DNA of 64,000 nucleotides from Beroe forskalii (taxonomy: Eukaryota; Ctenophora; Nuda; Beroida; Beroidae), in the NCBI GenBank assembly GCA_011033025.1, contig WFMF01000083.1:496001-560000 (forward strand), given 5' to 3'. The translations under genes were made by a program, and so were the position numbers. Below, piece after piece: positions 11,376 to 24,500 of the stretch (positions are counted from its first letter, which is position 1; each line of letters opens with the position of its first letter). The notes below the pieces were generated by a model, which worked only from the letters and a program-made list of their open reading frames with translations, was not told the origin of the DNA and did not search any database.

Positions 11376-11729
11376 TAGAAACAGTGTTTTAATAGATTGC
11401 TTTGTTTTTAAAGTGCCAGAGTAGATATCGATTTGTATATTTTCAGTTTTGATATTTGATTTAAACAATTGAACCTCACTTTTTTACTTCTATAATGAAA
11501 CAAATAGTGGAACAAGATTCACGGAACATTAAGAACTGCAAATGAAGGTCAATCTGATATTATATTATTGTTTCTATGGTTTTACTTTCATAGAAAGATT
11601 TTCAATGGTTTACTCATTTATGGATTGATTTTGCCTCACAAAGTGATTCACAGAAGCATGATCATGAAATTCATTAATTTGTTACTAACCAATCACTTAC
11701 CATTGAGGTAGGATTAATGTAAAGATATA
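11376..11729. other. Short intergenic gap
   Basis: The 3' flank of the homeobox gene and the 5' flank of the next gene. It is AT-rich, with no element recognised. Confidence 0.5.
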
Positions 11730-14349
11730 ATGGCATCACGTGTTCTACAGAGATGTGTCCGAGATATGCGTCCTATCCCGGGTATCACCCATATCCAAGT
11801 TGCCACTAAGATCAGTAATCCGCTCAAAAAGCCCAAGAAAAAGGCGGAGACAACCTTTGTGGAGAAGGATGCAGAAAAAATCGTTTTCCAGAGACAAAAA
11901 ACGAAAAGAAGTCCCGAGGAGGAAGCACAATACCGGCGAGCGGAGATCGTTGCTAACATGGTAAATAAGTTCATTTGATTAAATGAATAATTACACTTAA
12001 ATCAATTAACGGAATAAATGGATTTTAAGCAGCCTTAAGCAATTAAAAAGCACATTTGGTCAAGTTTAGTAAAGATACATCAATTTATTTGAATAAATTC
12101 CCCAATAAAGTAAGAAACATCCTGTAACGTACTCTGGTTGCTATTATTTACAGCAACTTAAGTGGATATGTTATGTTGAAATCCTCAATAATTTTCCCAT
12201 GAAAATGAAAGTAAATTCGACTCTCAGATTTTTACAGTCAACAAGGTGTTCCAACAAATAGCACGGATTCCATGATTGAAATATAAAATTTACACATAAT
12301 TTGACGGGATTGTTGACACTTATGCACTTATGACACAATATAACGAGGTGCCAACGTGGCAATGCACTAGTGATGTCGTCCATGTTAATTAATGATAATA
12401 CACGTTACCCGACCATTATGTCTGCCGTGCGTGGGGTATTAGGTAGTGCGTGGGCAGAAAATGGGGCAGTTTTCGCGGACTGAAAACCTATTCAGAATTA
12501 ATAACAACTCTTTAAGTCGCCTATTGTTCGCGCGCGACCCATATTGTTTTAAATTCTCGTTAGATCCTAAGGATCATGTACTGATTAACTGGGGCTGCCC
12601 TTGACTACATCACGTGCTGCAAAGCACGAGAAACCCGGGCTGAAGGCCTAATGTATGGGGTACTACTTATAAGGTTAAAATGAGAAGGATGTTAGTGTTG
12701 CGACGGATGGCAAGTAAAACCCTACCAGCCACACTTGTCAAATACTAACATAGTAATATTTGACAGCATTTAGATGCAGATTTGTGCATATTAGACGAGG
12801 TGAAGCCGAGTTTTATATGCACAATATGTATTGAAATTATGGTTTTAATACTAATATTAAAGTAGGTGAGCAGAAAGATAGTAGCGCAAAGCGTGCATAA
12901 TATGTATGTGAAAATTGCGTGAACCAACTAATGATTATATTTCGATTTCAGAAACAAACCCGATTGTGGATCACACCAGAACTTAAAACTTGGATCTACG
13001 ACCGACTCCTGAACGGCTTCCACCTCACTTGCTTTGTCCTCTTTGGATGTGAGTTAATATTTAGTATCAATGTGACGTTACTAAGCACTGTCGCGCGCTA
13101 CAGCACCGGCGAATTGTTCTGAAATTTCCTTGTCACGCGGTGCGGTGAGCGTATGTTAGCATATACTGCATAATATATGCTAACGTACGTACAAATGGCG
13201 AACCGGCGTCAATTTCTGGATTATAGACTCAGATGTGGTGTCAACTTGGTTATATCAAATAAATTCTTATCTATTTTATCTTAGCTACTAGATGATAAAT
13301 CTGATAAAAATGGTAGTATATCGAATACTCAAATAGCATATAACTGCGAGACCATTAGTATGTGCCTTAATAGTTGAGGGATTACAATGGTATCATTTGA
13401 TTGCATTTGATTGCAGTTATTTCATCAGAAACCACATAGACTGTATTGTAGGCATCTTATTTGATTAATCATACTCGCACTGAAGGTCACGCTCGATTAA
13501 ACAGATGATTCAGTATGACGTCATTATCAGGGATTAGAATGTTACTTTAATGACACCCCACCGGCTGTTATTCTCAGCTCGGCATACTCTTATCGGGAAC
13601 GAATGGTTTGGAATGTTCTATATCAAATAGCTGGGCTACGTACGAAACCTAGCTTATTGCACAGTGATTGACTTTATTGTTCTTAATATCATCGCAGGAG
13701 TATTTGCCGTTATGCGTTCGATTTCACGGGTGGCCAAATGCAAGTTTAATGCTATTACTAATGAATGAAATCAGTAAAAATTTGAATTTGTTGGGGTGTT
13801 TAGAAATTACTAATATTAGAACTGTATCGAACAATTAACGGTCTCACAATAGCAAAACTTTCTTTCACTGTTTTACTGTTACATGATTGACTCACATGAT
13901 ATCCGATTCATTTGAATAGAACATTAAGAGAGAAATGATTTTCAAATAAGCAGTAAAATAAGCAGTAAAATATTCATTTCAAAGCGCAAAAGAGTTTCAA
14001 TTGCAGGTATTTTCCCATTTTCGCAGCATAATGTCGTCGGCTTTGTCCCATATTTGCGCATTAATTATCCCAGAATTTCAACCTATTTAGTGAATTTACC
14101 GACTTCCATTTCAGGATTTCAACTCATAATAACGAACTTTTTCTTTCAGGGTTCTGTGTGATCATGTTTCAAGAGGGTCGCATGAGGTACAAGATGTACA
14201 AATTCTCCCAGAAAGTGGCCAAGGACCTTGCTGACGAACTGGGGATGGACAAAGTCCCTTCCAGCCTGCCTAAAAAGGAGAAACCGCTGGGTAAAATGCC
14301 CCGAGAATACTACTATAAGGATCAAAACTCCCCGAGTGTCACGGAATGA
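11730..14349 (+). CDS. Small single-pass membrane protein, uncharacterised (three exons)
   Basis: Exons are 11730-11960, 12952-13048 and 14150-14349, joined in phase by strong sites (ATG|GTAAAT, GAT|GTGAGT, TTTCAG), giving 175 residues. The N-terminus (MASRVLQRCVRDMRPIPGIT) is basic and hydroxylated, like a mitochondrial presequence but not diagnostic. A lysine-rich stretch (PLKKPKKKAE) and a charged helix (SPEEEAQYRRAEIVANM) follow. A hydrophobic segment, GFHLTCFVLFGWFCVIMF, spans the exon 2/3 junction and should be the only membrane helix. It is followed by basic RMRYKMYKFSQKV and a hydrophilic tail ending QNSPSVTE. I do not recognise the family; a small inner-membrane or ER protein is possible. 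The exon structure and conserved-looking composition argue that it is a real gene. Confidence 0.7.
13505..13585. repeat. Partial copy of the TGACGTCA palindromic repeat family
   Basis: Contains ATGACGTCATTATCAGGG followed by GACACCCCACCGGC, matching the order seen in the fuller copy at 23820-23940. It lies in intron 2 of the small membrane protein gene. Confidence 0.5.
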
Positions 14350-15517
14350 ACAGAAGTTTGAGAGCGAAACAGGAGGACAAAGATCTCTGAAACAGATGTG
14401 GTGGAGAGAGCCATCTCTGCTTTTTTTAATCTGGTTTTCTCATACAGTTGGCAGTATTGGAAGTGATGTTTTTGGCATGGCTTCAATTAGTAGAGATTCC
14501 TGGCCTCCAATTGTCTTTACTATTTATTTTTACCGGGATCAGTGGTTGAGGAATTTCAATTATTGGAAGGTTTGGTGACGGACTTGTGAGGCTCACCAGG
14601 AATTTGATAACAATTCAAATATGAAGATGTGGCCCTTCATTGATGTGTGCTCCTAGTCGTTTGAAACGCATTCAACCAATTGTAAAATTCTAATTTTATT
14701 TGTACTTCGGATTGTTTTATTATTGTCAGACCAAACTACGAATACGAAAGTTAACAGAACAAACTGCCCATCTTTTAGAACGGCTCAACAGGGCAATGCT
14801 AGTGGCTGAAATTTCACGCTTGAAACTCATCAAACAGGATAAACTTGGCTGTCCACTCTCTTATCCATCATCCTCCATTATAGTAATCTCCAAAACACAG
14901 TACAGAGCACTCTTATGTGTCATGTCTTAATAACCTTCTGATGTGTCATGTTTGTTTTATTATCGAGAGACGTTACCTTTTGCCAATTTTAAGGAGTGAT
15001 TTTGACGTACTTCTCAGCCATGGCCATGAACCTATGACTCAAGGGATCATAGACCTTGGCCCTTGCTTTTACCCTTAAGTTTGTGCCATTAATTCACATT
15101 TATTGTGCTAAAAGCCTTAGACGCAAGATAAAAACATGGAGTTTCATGAAAGATGAAAGGATAGATATATCAAAATGGGTCTGTTCTAAATTCTTAAATT
15201 GGCTTATAAATCCTCCTGTCACTAAAACATAAATAAAAAGCTCAAACGATGATTAAAAACTTTTATCAAACGAGCTACAGATTTTAAAACTATAACAATC
15301 CAAAAGTTGCTACATAACTGTGTGACTTCAGGGTTCGCACTGGCCTAGAGGGGTTAAGTGTGTGCACACTAGAGAATAGCCACAAACCACATTATAGGTC
15401 AAGTGTAAACCTAGACGGTAGACCCTAAATTATAGCACAAAGTTAACAAATTTCAGACACGAAAGAGTCAACTGTGCGTGACTTTTTGGTATACATTTAC
15501 ATTTTACAGTGGTCGTA
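14350..15517. other. Intergenic region, 3' flank of the membrane protein gene
   Basis: No gene was recognised. AT-rich sequence with several short unrelated ORFs. The ZRSR2 5' UTR and promoter should lie near its right end; no TATA box is evident. Confidence 0.5.
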
Positions 15518-18500
15518 ATGTCCACAATGATAAACAATAATCAGCGAACCGTATATCAGCGAACAATTCACACATTATATTTCAGTCACAAACAGAAGAA
15601 GAACCAACGGCGTAACGATAAGCGGCGCTTACTACGGCAAAGCGCAGCCAAGCTCCGCGAGACACGGGACATACTCTCAGATGAAGAACAGTGAGTTTTG
15701 TAGGCAAATTTAAGTGCTTTAATTTAACTTTTGGGACATTCACATATTATACCAAGCATTTATGACATGCATAAATTTACCTCAAAACCCCAGCTCTCCT
15801 TCACATCGAACTCTACCATGACTATAACTATAAGCAAACAAATATTATATGTCGACTGACCGCAATATAGCACAAGTAAAATAGTACTATGGTAAATTGG
15901 ATCTGATACTGTAATACCTTGGGTTGAATTGACACCCCGCATATGTCGACACATACGATAGGACCAGTTTGGTGTCTTTTGACCTCCACTTTGGAACTTG
16001 AAGATGTCATCATTCTCAGTGGCCTTTTACTATCGACAAGTCCATTTGACATTGACAAATCAGCGTGTGAGTTGATCGTAGCCGAGCGCGGGGATTGGCC
16101 ATGATGACAATTTGGGATCCTATCAGACGACATTAGGCTCCGCAAGTACTATAAGTACTAAGTACTAAGTCGATATGCTTTATGAAGCTTCAAAGTTATA
16201 CCAATATCAGGGGAGCTCATCCCACTGTAATCGAAAATCATTTCATCCGTGGAAAAGCTTTGCATCAGTTGGATCATGCTTTCATGGCATGCAACCACAC
16301 TATAAAATCGATTTAGCGACAATACTAATCATGGAATTTGAAGTCAAATTGTCAATAAATTTCAATTAATTTCTATCGAATTCCGGGTCCTTCCTTCCAC
16401 GTTGATACCAAGATCCGAATTTTGGATAATTGATAGAAATTAAGAACATTGCTGAAGTCGGGGATATTGCTCAATTCAATTCTAATCCCTGATGGTTGTG
16501 AATTCTGCTAGATATTGGCTACAAATGCCCCAATAGAAGCTCAGTACTAGTCTCCATGGGCTGGTGATAAAATATTGACATACAACTTCCGAGGAATAAG
16601 GAGGCAAAGCTCATCAAGTCTGTTTCCCCGGAAGGGGGGATTTCCGATTGATATAAATGATTTTATTTCATTGTTCTAACCAAAAACATTCCTATTTACT
16701 ATTCCTATTGAAAAATTCCTATTTACTATTTAGGTTTTAATAAAAGGGCTCGTTACATTTCAAAGCTTTATTAGCCAATTTTGAGGGTACTTATAAGCGT
16801 GCAATAATAAGTAATAGTGCATGACTGATTTGATTGTTTGTTTTGGCAGGGGAATGATTTCATTCTGCTCATCGTGCAATAACTAATGATAGAGCATTTT
16901 GCAATTAAAATGCTCATGCAAATAAGTTGAATCGAAAGTGCAATAATTTATAATAGAGCATTTTGCAATTAAAATGCTCATGCAAATAAGTTCTATTATT
17001 GCACTCCTAAAAATTTTGCTCTGAATAGTTATGGGATGATGATTATAGACGTTTTCTGTAATATATAGACACTTGCCTGCTCGGGTCCATATTGGTTTAG
17101 ACCCTCGCCCTACGGGCTCGGGCCAAAACCGGATACATCCCTCGGGCTAACGCCCTCTATGGAAGTATCCCAAAATGGACCCGATAGGCGTATGTCTATG
17201 TATTTCATAGATCCGCCTGGGCTATTGCGTGAGGGTTTAGCCAGCGGGAGGGAATAAAAAGTAGAGCGATAGACACGCTGGCAGAATCCGAATCCCTCTA
17301 TCAAATACATTCACTGTCTCTATCACATAGTTTCAGTGTATTGTACTCCTTTCAAACAACACGCACTCTTACTAGCACATGTATACCAAATCAAATGCAA
17401 ATGTTTCGCTCCCACAGAGAATCTCTCTAAACATGTAATTACCGTCCCACGTGACTCGCACACGTGCCACTGTTATCATACCAAATCAAGGTCACGTGTT
17501 GCGCGCGCGCACGTGCCAATGGTTTCGGAGCAAACGGTTTCTCGTTCTCTCATTCACAGTTTCTGTTTTGTTTCGCCGTTCTGGCTCTGCTTTACTTGTT
17601 TACACGGCGAGAAAGTCCATTTACCTCTTTTGCATGCTCTGCAGATTATATCGCAATGCCCTTATTCGTTAATATTGTTTATGTTGTATTGATTCTTTGA
17701 TCGATATTGTTTTTGTTGTTGCATTTGTAATCGTACAATAGTGCTCTTTGAGACATACTCCTGTTTAATTCATTAAATTATCAATTTTTTCTGTTCACGA
17801 ACCATCCTTCTCCTTCTGTGATTGTTTGTATCATAATTTTCATTTGTATCATAATTTCCATTGTTTCGTTCCTTTAGTTAACAAATTGTTTTATTATAAA
17901 AGGCGTATCGTAATGAATTTCAGACTTATTTGTAACACACGGTAACATGATTTGTAGCTGTCACTGCGCGTCACGTGACCAACTTTATCATATAGTAGCT
18001 GTGATTCATCTTTTCACCTTTTCATAAGTCAAATTTACGAACAATAGGTTTTCATTGAAAGTGCAATAATTTATAATAGAGCATTTTGCAATTAAAATGC
18101 TCATGCAAATAAGTTGAAGATCGAAAGTGCAATAATTTATAATAGAGCATTTTGCAATTAAAATGCTCATGCAAATAAGTTGAAGATCGAAAGTGCAATA
18201 ATTTATAATAGAGCATTTTGCAATTAAAATGCTCATGCAAATAAGTTTTAATATCGTTTTCCTCACATTGGCTAATACACTAAGAGCATGGCTTGGAATA
18301 CGCTAATTACAGTTATTGCACTCGGCTTCGCCTCGTGCAATAACTGGGGTTATCGCACTCGGCTTCGCCTCGTGACGATAACCCAAATTATTTGCACTCG
18401 GCTTCGCCTCGTGCAATAATTTTTATTAGCGCATCCCAAGCCATGCTCTAAGCGTATAATAATCAATTGGGCATTGTGCGAATATGACCTTCCCATCTTT

Positions 18501-21500
18501 TGGCCTTATCCCCATGAAGATATTATTTTATCCTAATATCGGTCTATTTTATTGGTTTGTCTTATAACTTTTCTTAGAAATATTACTTGCGTTATTGTAT
18601 TAAGCTACTTTTTGAGGATTAACGAACTTCTTTCAGCATTGCACTCGAGAAGGAACGAAGAAGAAACGAAGCTAAAAGGTAAGGAAAATCAATGTCTCAG
18701 CTCACTTGATTTTTTCTTTCATATTTATAATTCGTTATATCATGGCCATTGAGATGAATCCCATATATAGTTATTATAGTTCGGTTCAATGTTGCTTCCT
18801 CGATCCGTGAACGACTAAATTGATATAATTTTATGCAGAAATTTTATGTAGAAACTATTTTGTTTATAAGTAATCTTTTGATATCTGAGGTTAATTTTTA
18901 TTATCATTTGATTGCAAAGTACAAGGGAAGCAAACTAGTTATTGATCTTTAAATTTTAATTAAAATTTGATCTTTCGCTGCATCAGTGCTCCAATCTATT
19001 TCACATCCTTAGAGCTGGCGATGAGAAAGCTGGCTGGAGCGGGTCAATGATAAATGGATCAACAAAATGATCATGTATTATATCTTAATTCCAATACCCA
19101 GATAATCAATTGATCGATTAATTTTCTTCGCATTTTGACAGATCTTCCGATGAGAAGGCGTGGCTGGAGCGGGAGAAAGTTTCTCAGGAGGAATTCCAGA
19201 AGAAGAGGGCAGAGGAGGAGCAGAGACTTAGAGACAAAGAGGAGCTCAAGGTGAGGGACGATTATATAGAATTCCCATTCCATTCTTTGTCGGAATTATT
19301 ATTTTGTTGCGTGTGTGATGTACATTTTACAATGCACAATGTACCGTGCACAATGTACAATGTATGGTGCACAATGTATGGTGTACAATGTATGGTGTAC
19401 AATGTACATATCTTTGAACTTTGATATTTTTCTTCGAATCCTGAACGACTCCTGGGATGTACAGCTAGTTGTAATTATCACAAGCAAAACTCCTCATCTG
19501 AAGAGGTGAACGGAAGTCCTCCATTCTGATAATAGAAATGTGGCTTAATAACGTATAGTCCCGTGAATTGGTTCACTTGGCACGAGCCAGTATAATTTTG
19601 TCGTTACAATTGACATCATCATAATGGTGTAGAAAGGTGAATTTAAGACTGCACAATGGTGAATTTAAGGCTTCATTACCATGTTTTAACGTTGAATTGA
19701 TGACGTCACTATCATGGTTTACAACATTGAATTGATGACGCAGCTGCCTATACTCCTACATTAGTATTTGTAAGGCTCGTGCCTGAGCGGCTCAGGGGGT
19801 CCCTCAGCTCCCACCAGTGCACATCGTAAGCAGCACATCGTACACACACACGGAGCTCGCTGAATGTAACAAGCAAGTGTCCTTGCCAAGTCACGTGACC
19901 CACCAACGAACCTATCACAGAGCTGTGTTTCGGTCTCGTGACTCGTTTACTGGTCGCCGATTGGTCGGTATGAGTCAGAGTTTCGGCCGTACATATATAA
20001 CACTGAGTCGACTAGACACTAAGCTATGTTGTGTGAGTGTATGTGTTCGCAATTCTCATCTTCGTATCACTTTCACAGCGCCGTGGAAATAATCTCAGAT
20101 TCCTGATTTATTTGGTCAACTTTCAGCCAAGTTTTCTCCTTCTCTCTGTTGCGTTTTCTCCTGATTCGCTACACTTTCCGTTGCGTTTTCTCCATATTTG
20201 CTCCACTTTCTGTTGCGTTTTCTTATTTTGTTGTTTCGTCAAGTCCACTTCACATCTGATTTCTTGTGTACCTGAAATCTCAGTAGTATGTTATTATCGG
20301 TGCTCGTTTAGAAATACATGCTTTCTATCTGAAGTGGTCCAAATCAAGAGGTACGCGGGTATGTCATTAAAAGGGCTGCGTAAAATGACCAGCGTTTGAC
20401 ATCATCAAATGATCCACTTGAAATCATTGACCCTGACGGACTGTACCTAAGATGGTTGTTCCAGCCTAAGGGAGTTTGTTACCTTTTTAACTTATTGGCT
20501 TGTTCAGAGATTAATCACATGTGAGAGGTTTGCACGGGCCTCTATTGATAACGAGTTTCTGTTGTAGTAAATCTGCTGCTTTTCATGATGAGGTCGTGTA
20601 GATATGTTTAGTTTGGTAGAAGATCCTCCCTTTTGTTTCTCCTGGTGATTTTGAAATGGCTTGGCTGCACCGCTTGGCGGGAAATCATGTCGGTATAAAG
20701 TCCAGTGTCGACTGTCGGTTTTAAGTCCATTTATGGACTTTATGCCGAACTGGGGGTTTTTGGAGTCGGCATAATATGGTCCAGTGTCGGCATAAATATG
20801 TCCGGGAATCTTTTGACTGTGTAGTTTGTTGGTGCTGGCTGTGAACTTGTTTGCGAATTTCATTGCTATTACAGCGAATGTGATTATATAGCCAAGATTT
20901 AGATTGATACCTGATATTTCGAGTAGACTCAATTAGAAGCAATTCTGAAGTACCGGGACTTTATTACGATGTTCGACATTGTATTCATTGTAATTAGATT
21001 TGCTATGTAGAGGATGCATTTCGAGTTTAACAAGTGCGATGAATTACCACTACCATTTCTCGGTTAAATGACACTAATTGCTGTCCAACCAAAATAAAAT
21101 GACACTAATAGTCCGAGGAACTTAACGAATTCTTGAGAACATACTTTTGTATTTGATCGCTTTTTATTTTTTATAATTCTGATTTTATGAAGTTGACAGT
21201 CTTCTATGGAAGTGGAACCCTCGAAAAATGCATATTTCTGCCGAAATCCAATTGGTCAAAAAATAACTCTGTGGGCTGTGGCGAGTTTTTTTCGAAATGG
21301 GGTCATTCATGGTATCCCAGTATTTATTGACTTCAAACTCCATCAAACTTCAATATTTACCGGTATGCTTAAACTCATCGTGATAATTTGAAAACTTCTC
21401 CTTTTTCTCAAATCTAAGTGAATACCACGTGTTTGTGTGACGAGAACAGACCGTGAGAGGGTAAGGTACATGGAAAGGAAGCACTCTGAAAGACTTTATG

Positions 21501-24500
21501 CCGGTATTCTGAAATCTAAGATGCTCTGATTTATACCCAATGTATGGTTGAGTGTTGGATGAACTTGGTTTTAGTCTTTAATGGAAGACATGATAAATAT
21601 TCAAGCAAATACGAATAATCAGGTGTCAGTTCTCGACGGTACTGCGAATTTAACTATAATTCAAATGCGCCACTATTATTTCTACGTGAAACATGTGTCA
21701 CGAAATCCAAGAATGGTTCTGAAATTTCCACGCGCGCGATTTGTACGTACGTGATTCTGATTTTTAACACTATATTATATTCGTAGGTACACGGTGTGCG
21801 CGCGTCTTGCAGAATTATTACCATTTCTTGATCAATTCTTGACACTCATGTGAAGCTGTTCCAATAACAAAAAGTAATCTTGATTTCCAAATTCAGCAAA
21901 GGATAAGAGACGAGTTCGCTCAGTTGCAAAACAAGGACAAAGTCGTGGCCCCTGACATCACGAAACTAAAGACAGCGGATCCGGAAAGTAGGGAGGTGAG
22001 TTTACGGGAGTAGTAATCCTTCGATCTTGATTAAATCTCCCGATCAAATCTTACATTCTTGTCAATTCTGACATGTATATTCGGGAATTTACCATTATTT
22101 CCATTTCACCAAACCGACAGCAATTTAAGAGTAACCCTCAATGTTACATGCTACTTAAACTTTAGCAATTGATTCCTTTACCGTAAAATATTGAGCTTCA
22201 AGTTTAAGGATTGCTCATGGCATCTTATAATTTGGCTTTACCTTTAAAGCTATTCTTGCTTCCCTACAATATACTTTATTGGGGTACCATAATTATGTCT
22301 GACGAACTAAGTTAGGTATCACGAAGGGGCTAACAAGTAACATAATACTAAATGCCAAAAGTCAAAAGAAGTCCAACTGTACTAAATGACAAGCTTCAAG
22401 TTAATCATAATGAGTCTAATGAATCAATTGAAGCGTATTTAAATAATTTAATATTCATAAAGCGTTGGTATATATTTATATTACGTTGCACCATCATTAA
22501 CGTAGTGTTCTGTGAGGTGCCATAGCATCGGATCAAGGCTAAGTTTCTATGCAAATAACAATTAAGCCCCCACAAAAGCTCGCCCTCATATCGAGTAAAT
22601 GCCATTTATATAATAAGATCGAGAGGGACAAGCACTGTCCCAAGAAACACGAATGTAATATTCACAATCACATGTTTATGTTTGGCGTCATTAACCCACC
22701 ACTTTGAGCTATGATAATGACGTCATATCATGCTCACTCTTGTTACTATGCGCCCTTCACTTTAGCTCGGGTGTTCTGCCACCAGAAATTGAGTGGTGGC
22801 CAACCTCACGCTACAGTGATTTATATTGGCTCTATATCAGAGATTGGGAAGATGATGACGTCATTATCATAGCTCAAAGTGGCGTGTTTTTCTCTCGAAC
22901 TGTTTATTTTCCGGGTAAGAGGGTGTTTGGCGAGAGATCGTGCGATGTTGATCAAGCGATATTTTGCGTTTTGACACCATCAAGATCACACGGTACGATA
23001 ATTTGATCAGCGTAGGTACTTACTAAGAAAGTTGAACACGTTGAATGACACGAGAAAGTTTAATATCAGAGGCTTTTAAAAATATCACGTGATAATCGTC
23101 GTCAGTGAACTTCATATTTTAGCAGTATGTTCGGCGGAAATTTTAGAATTGGAGTCAAAGATTGCAGTCTCATTCAAGAGATTGAAGTTTATTAAGCGAT
23201 ATATATGATGCGAGAGAATTGTAATCAGAAGCTTTCGAAAATCTTGTGATTATATCGTCGTGAGCTGTCTTATAATGTAAGATCACGCACACCAAAAATA
23301 CTCAGAAATGGGTGAATATGAGTGGTGTGTTTGACAGTTATTTAATTAAACTGGTTTCAGAAACATTGCTTAACAGTAAAACCATTGAGCAGTGTAAAAA
23401 AGCTATTTTTGGAGAGTTTGGAGCTCACTAATTAGAATTGGTTGGTGTACGTGATCTAAAGTCAGAATTCTGCTTTACCCAAGTAAAAACATTGAAATAA
23501 CATCTACTACATGATCTAAAATCTGAGTCTTGTATCAGTAATAGTTATCAAATTATCTTAATTACTGATTGAAATGTCATCTGGCGTGCACTTATCTCTC
23601 CGTTAATCTATGTTTAAGCTATAAAGCTTTAACCTAAGTTGTATCTACGTTAATCTATAATGTTTACACTTTGCACTAAAATTTAGGATGTATCTCTAAT
23701 ATATCCTAGCTCAATAAAATACAGTTAAAATCCCGAGTATTTTAAATCTGTGCACGTTTCAACTGCCCCAAGCGGCATGCACCTCGCATATAACACGGAT
23801 TACAAGTACTTACTAGCATGTTAAGGTCATGGACGAGGATTAGGTAGTCGAGAATGACGTCATTATCAGGGTTTATAATGGGGCGTTGATGACGTCACAC
23901 CGCCTATTTCTCGTCCGTGGCTTGTGGTAAGCAATAATATAACCTTCGTACTGATATAAAGACTCAGATTGAGTCTTAAACCGCCACTTTTGTCTGTATG
24001 GAGTATTAGTTCTGTAATGGTTCAAGCTTTTAAGATCATCGACAGTATTCTATTTTGAGTGATTTTCTCATTTTTTATCCGTGATTTTGTGTGTAAGAAA
24101 TGTCACCCATCATTTTTTCTCTAATGATCAAAGGCAGTTTTCTCTGATTTGCATATTATAGGCCTTTGTAATATTATTCAATGATTGACATCTTTTTAGT
24201 TCAAAGACAATTATTTCCAACCAATGATATTCCTTAAACCAGAAATCAGAACCAATCCCCCCATATATCCTCACGATTTTAGGAATAAGCGATCGAGTGA
24301 CAGGACGACCTGCTGTGCTACTGCTGAATTATTTTCTGGCTGCTTGATCCGACCCTAATACCATCAAATTGTATCCTTTCTCATCAATTCTAAAAGATTC
24401 GTGATTATTACGAATCTATTTCCGCAAACCATGGCTCGCTCAAGACAAGACGATGTTACACTATTGTCATGAATTTTGGGAAGATTTTTTTCTCGAAAAC

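Noticed and set aside
17336-17700. Overlapping plus ORFs of 73-118 residues
   Set aside because: No homology, no splice support, and they lie inside ZRSR2 intron 1.
16873-18250. CRISPR-like array
   Set aside because: Repeats are contiguous tandem units without unique spacers, in a eukaryotic intron, with no cas genes.
18006-18266. 86-residue minus ORF with three repeats of LICMSILIAKCSIINYCTF
   Set aside because: Produced by the 66-bp tandem units (22 residues each).
20037-20399. 120-residue ORF
   Set aside because: Low-complexity Phe/Ser/Leu translation of pyrimidine-rich intron sequence; no motif.
22704-23006. 100-residue ORF in ZRSR2 intron 4
   Set aside because: Overlaps the MITE-like element at 22690-22885; no recognisable protein.
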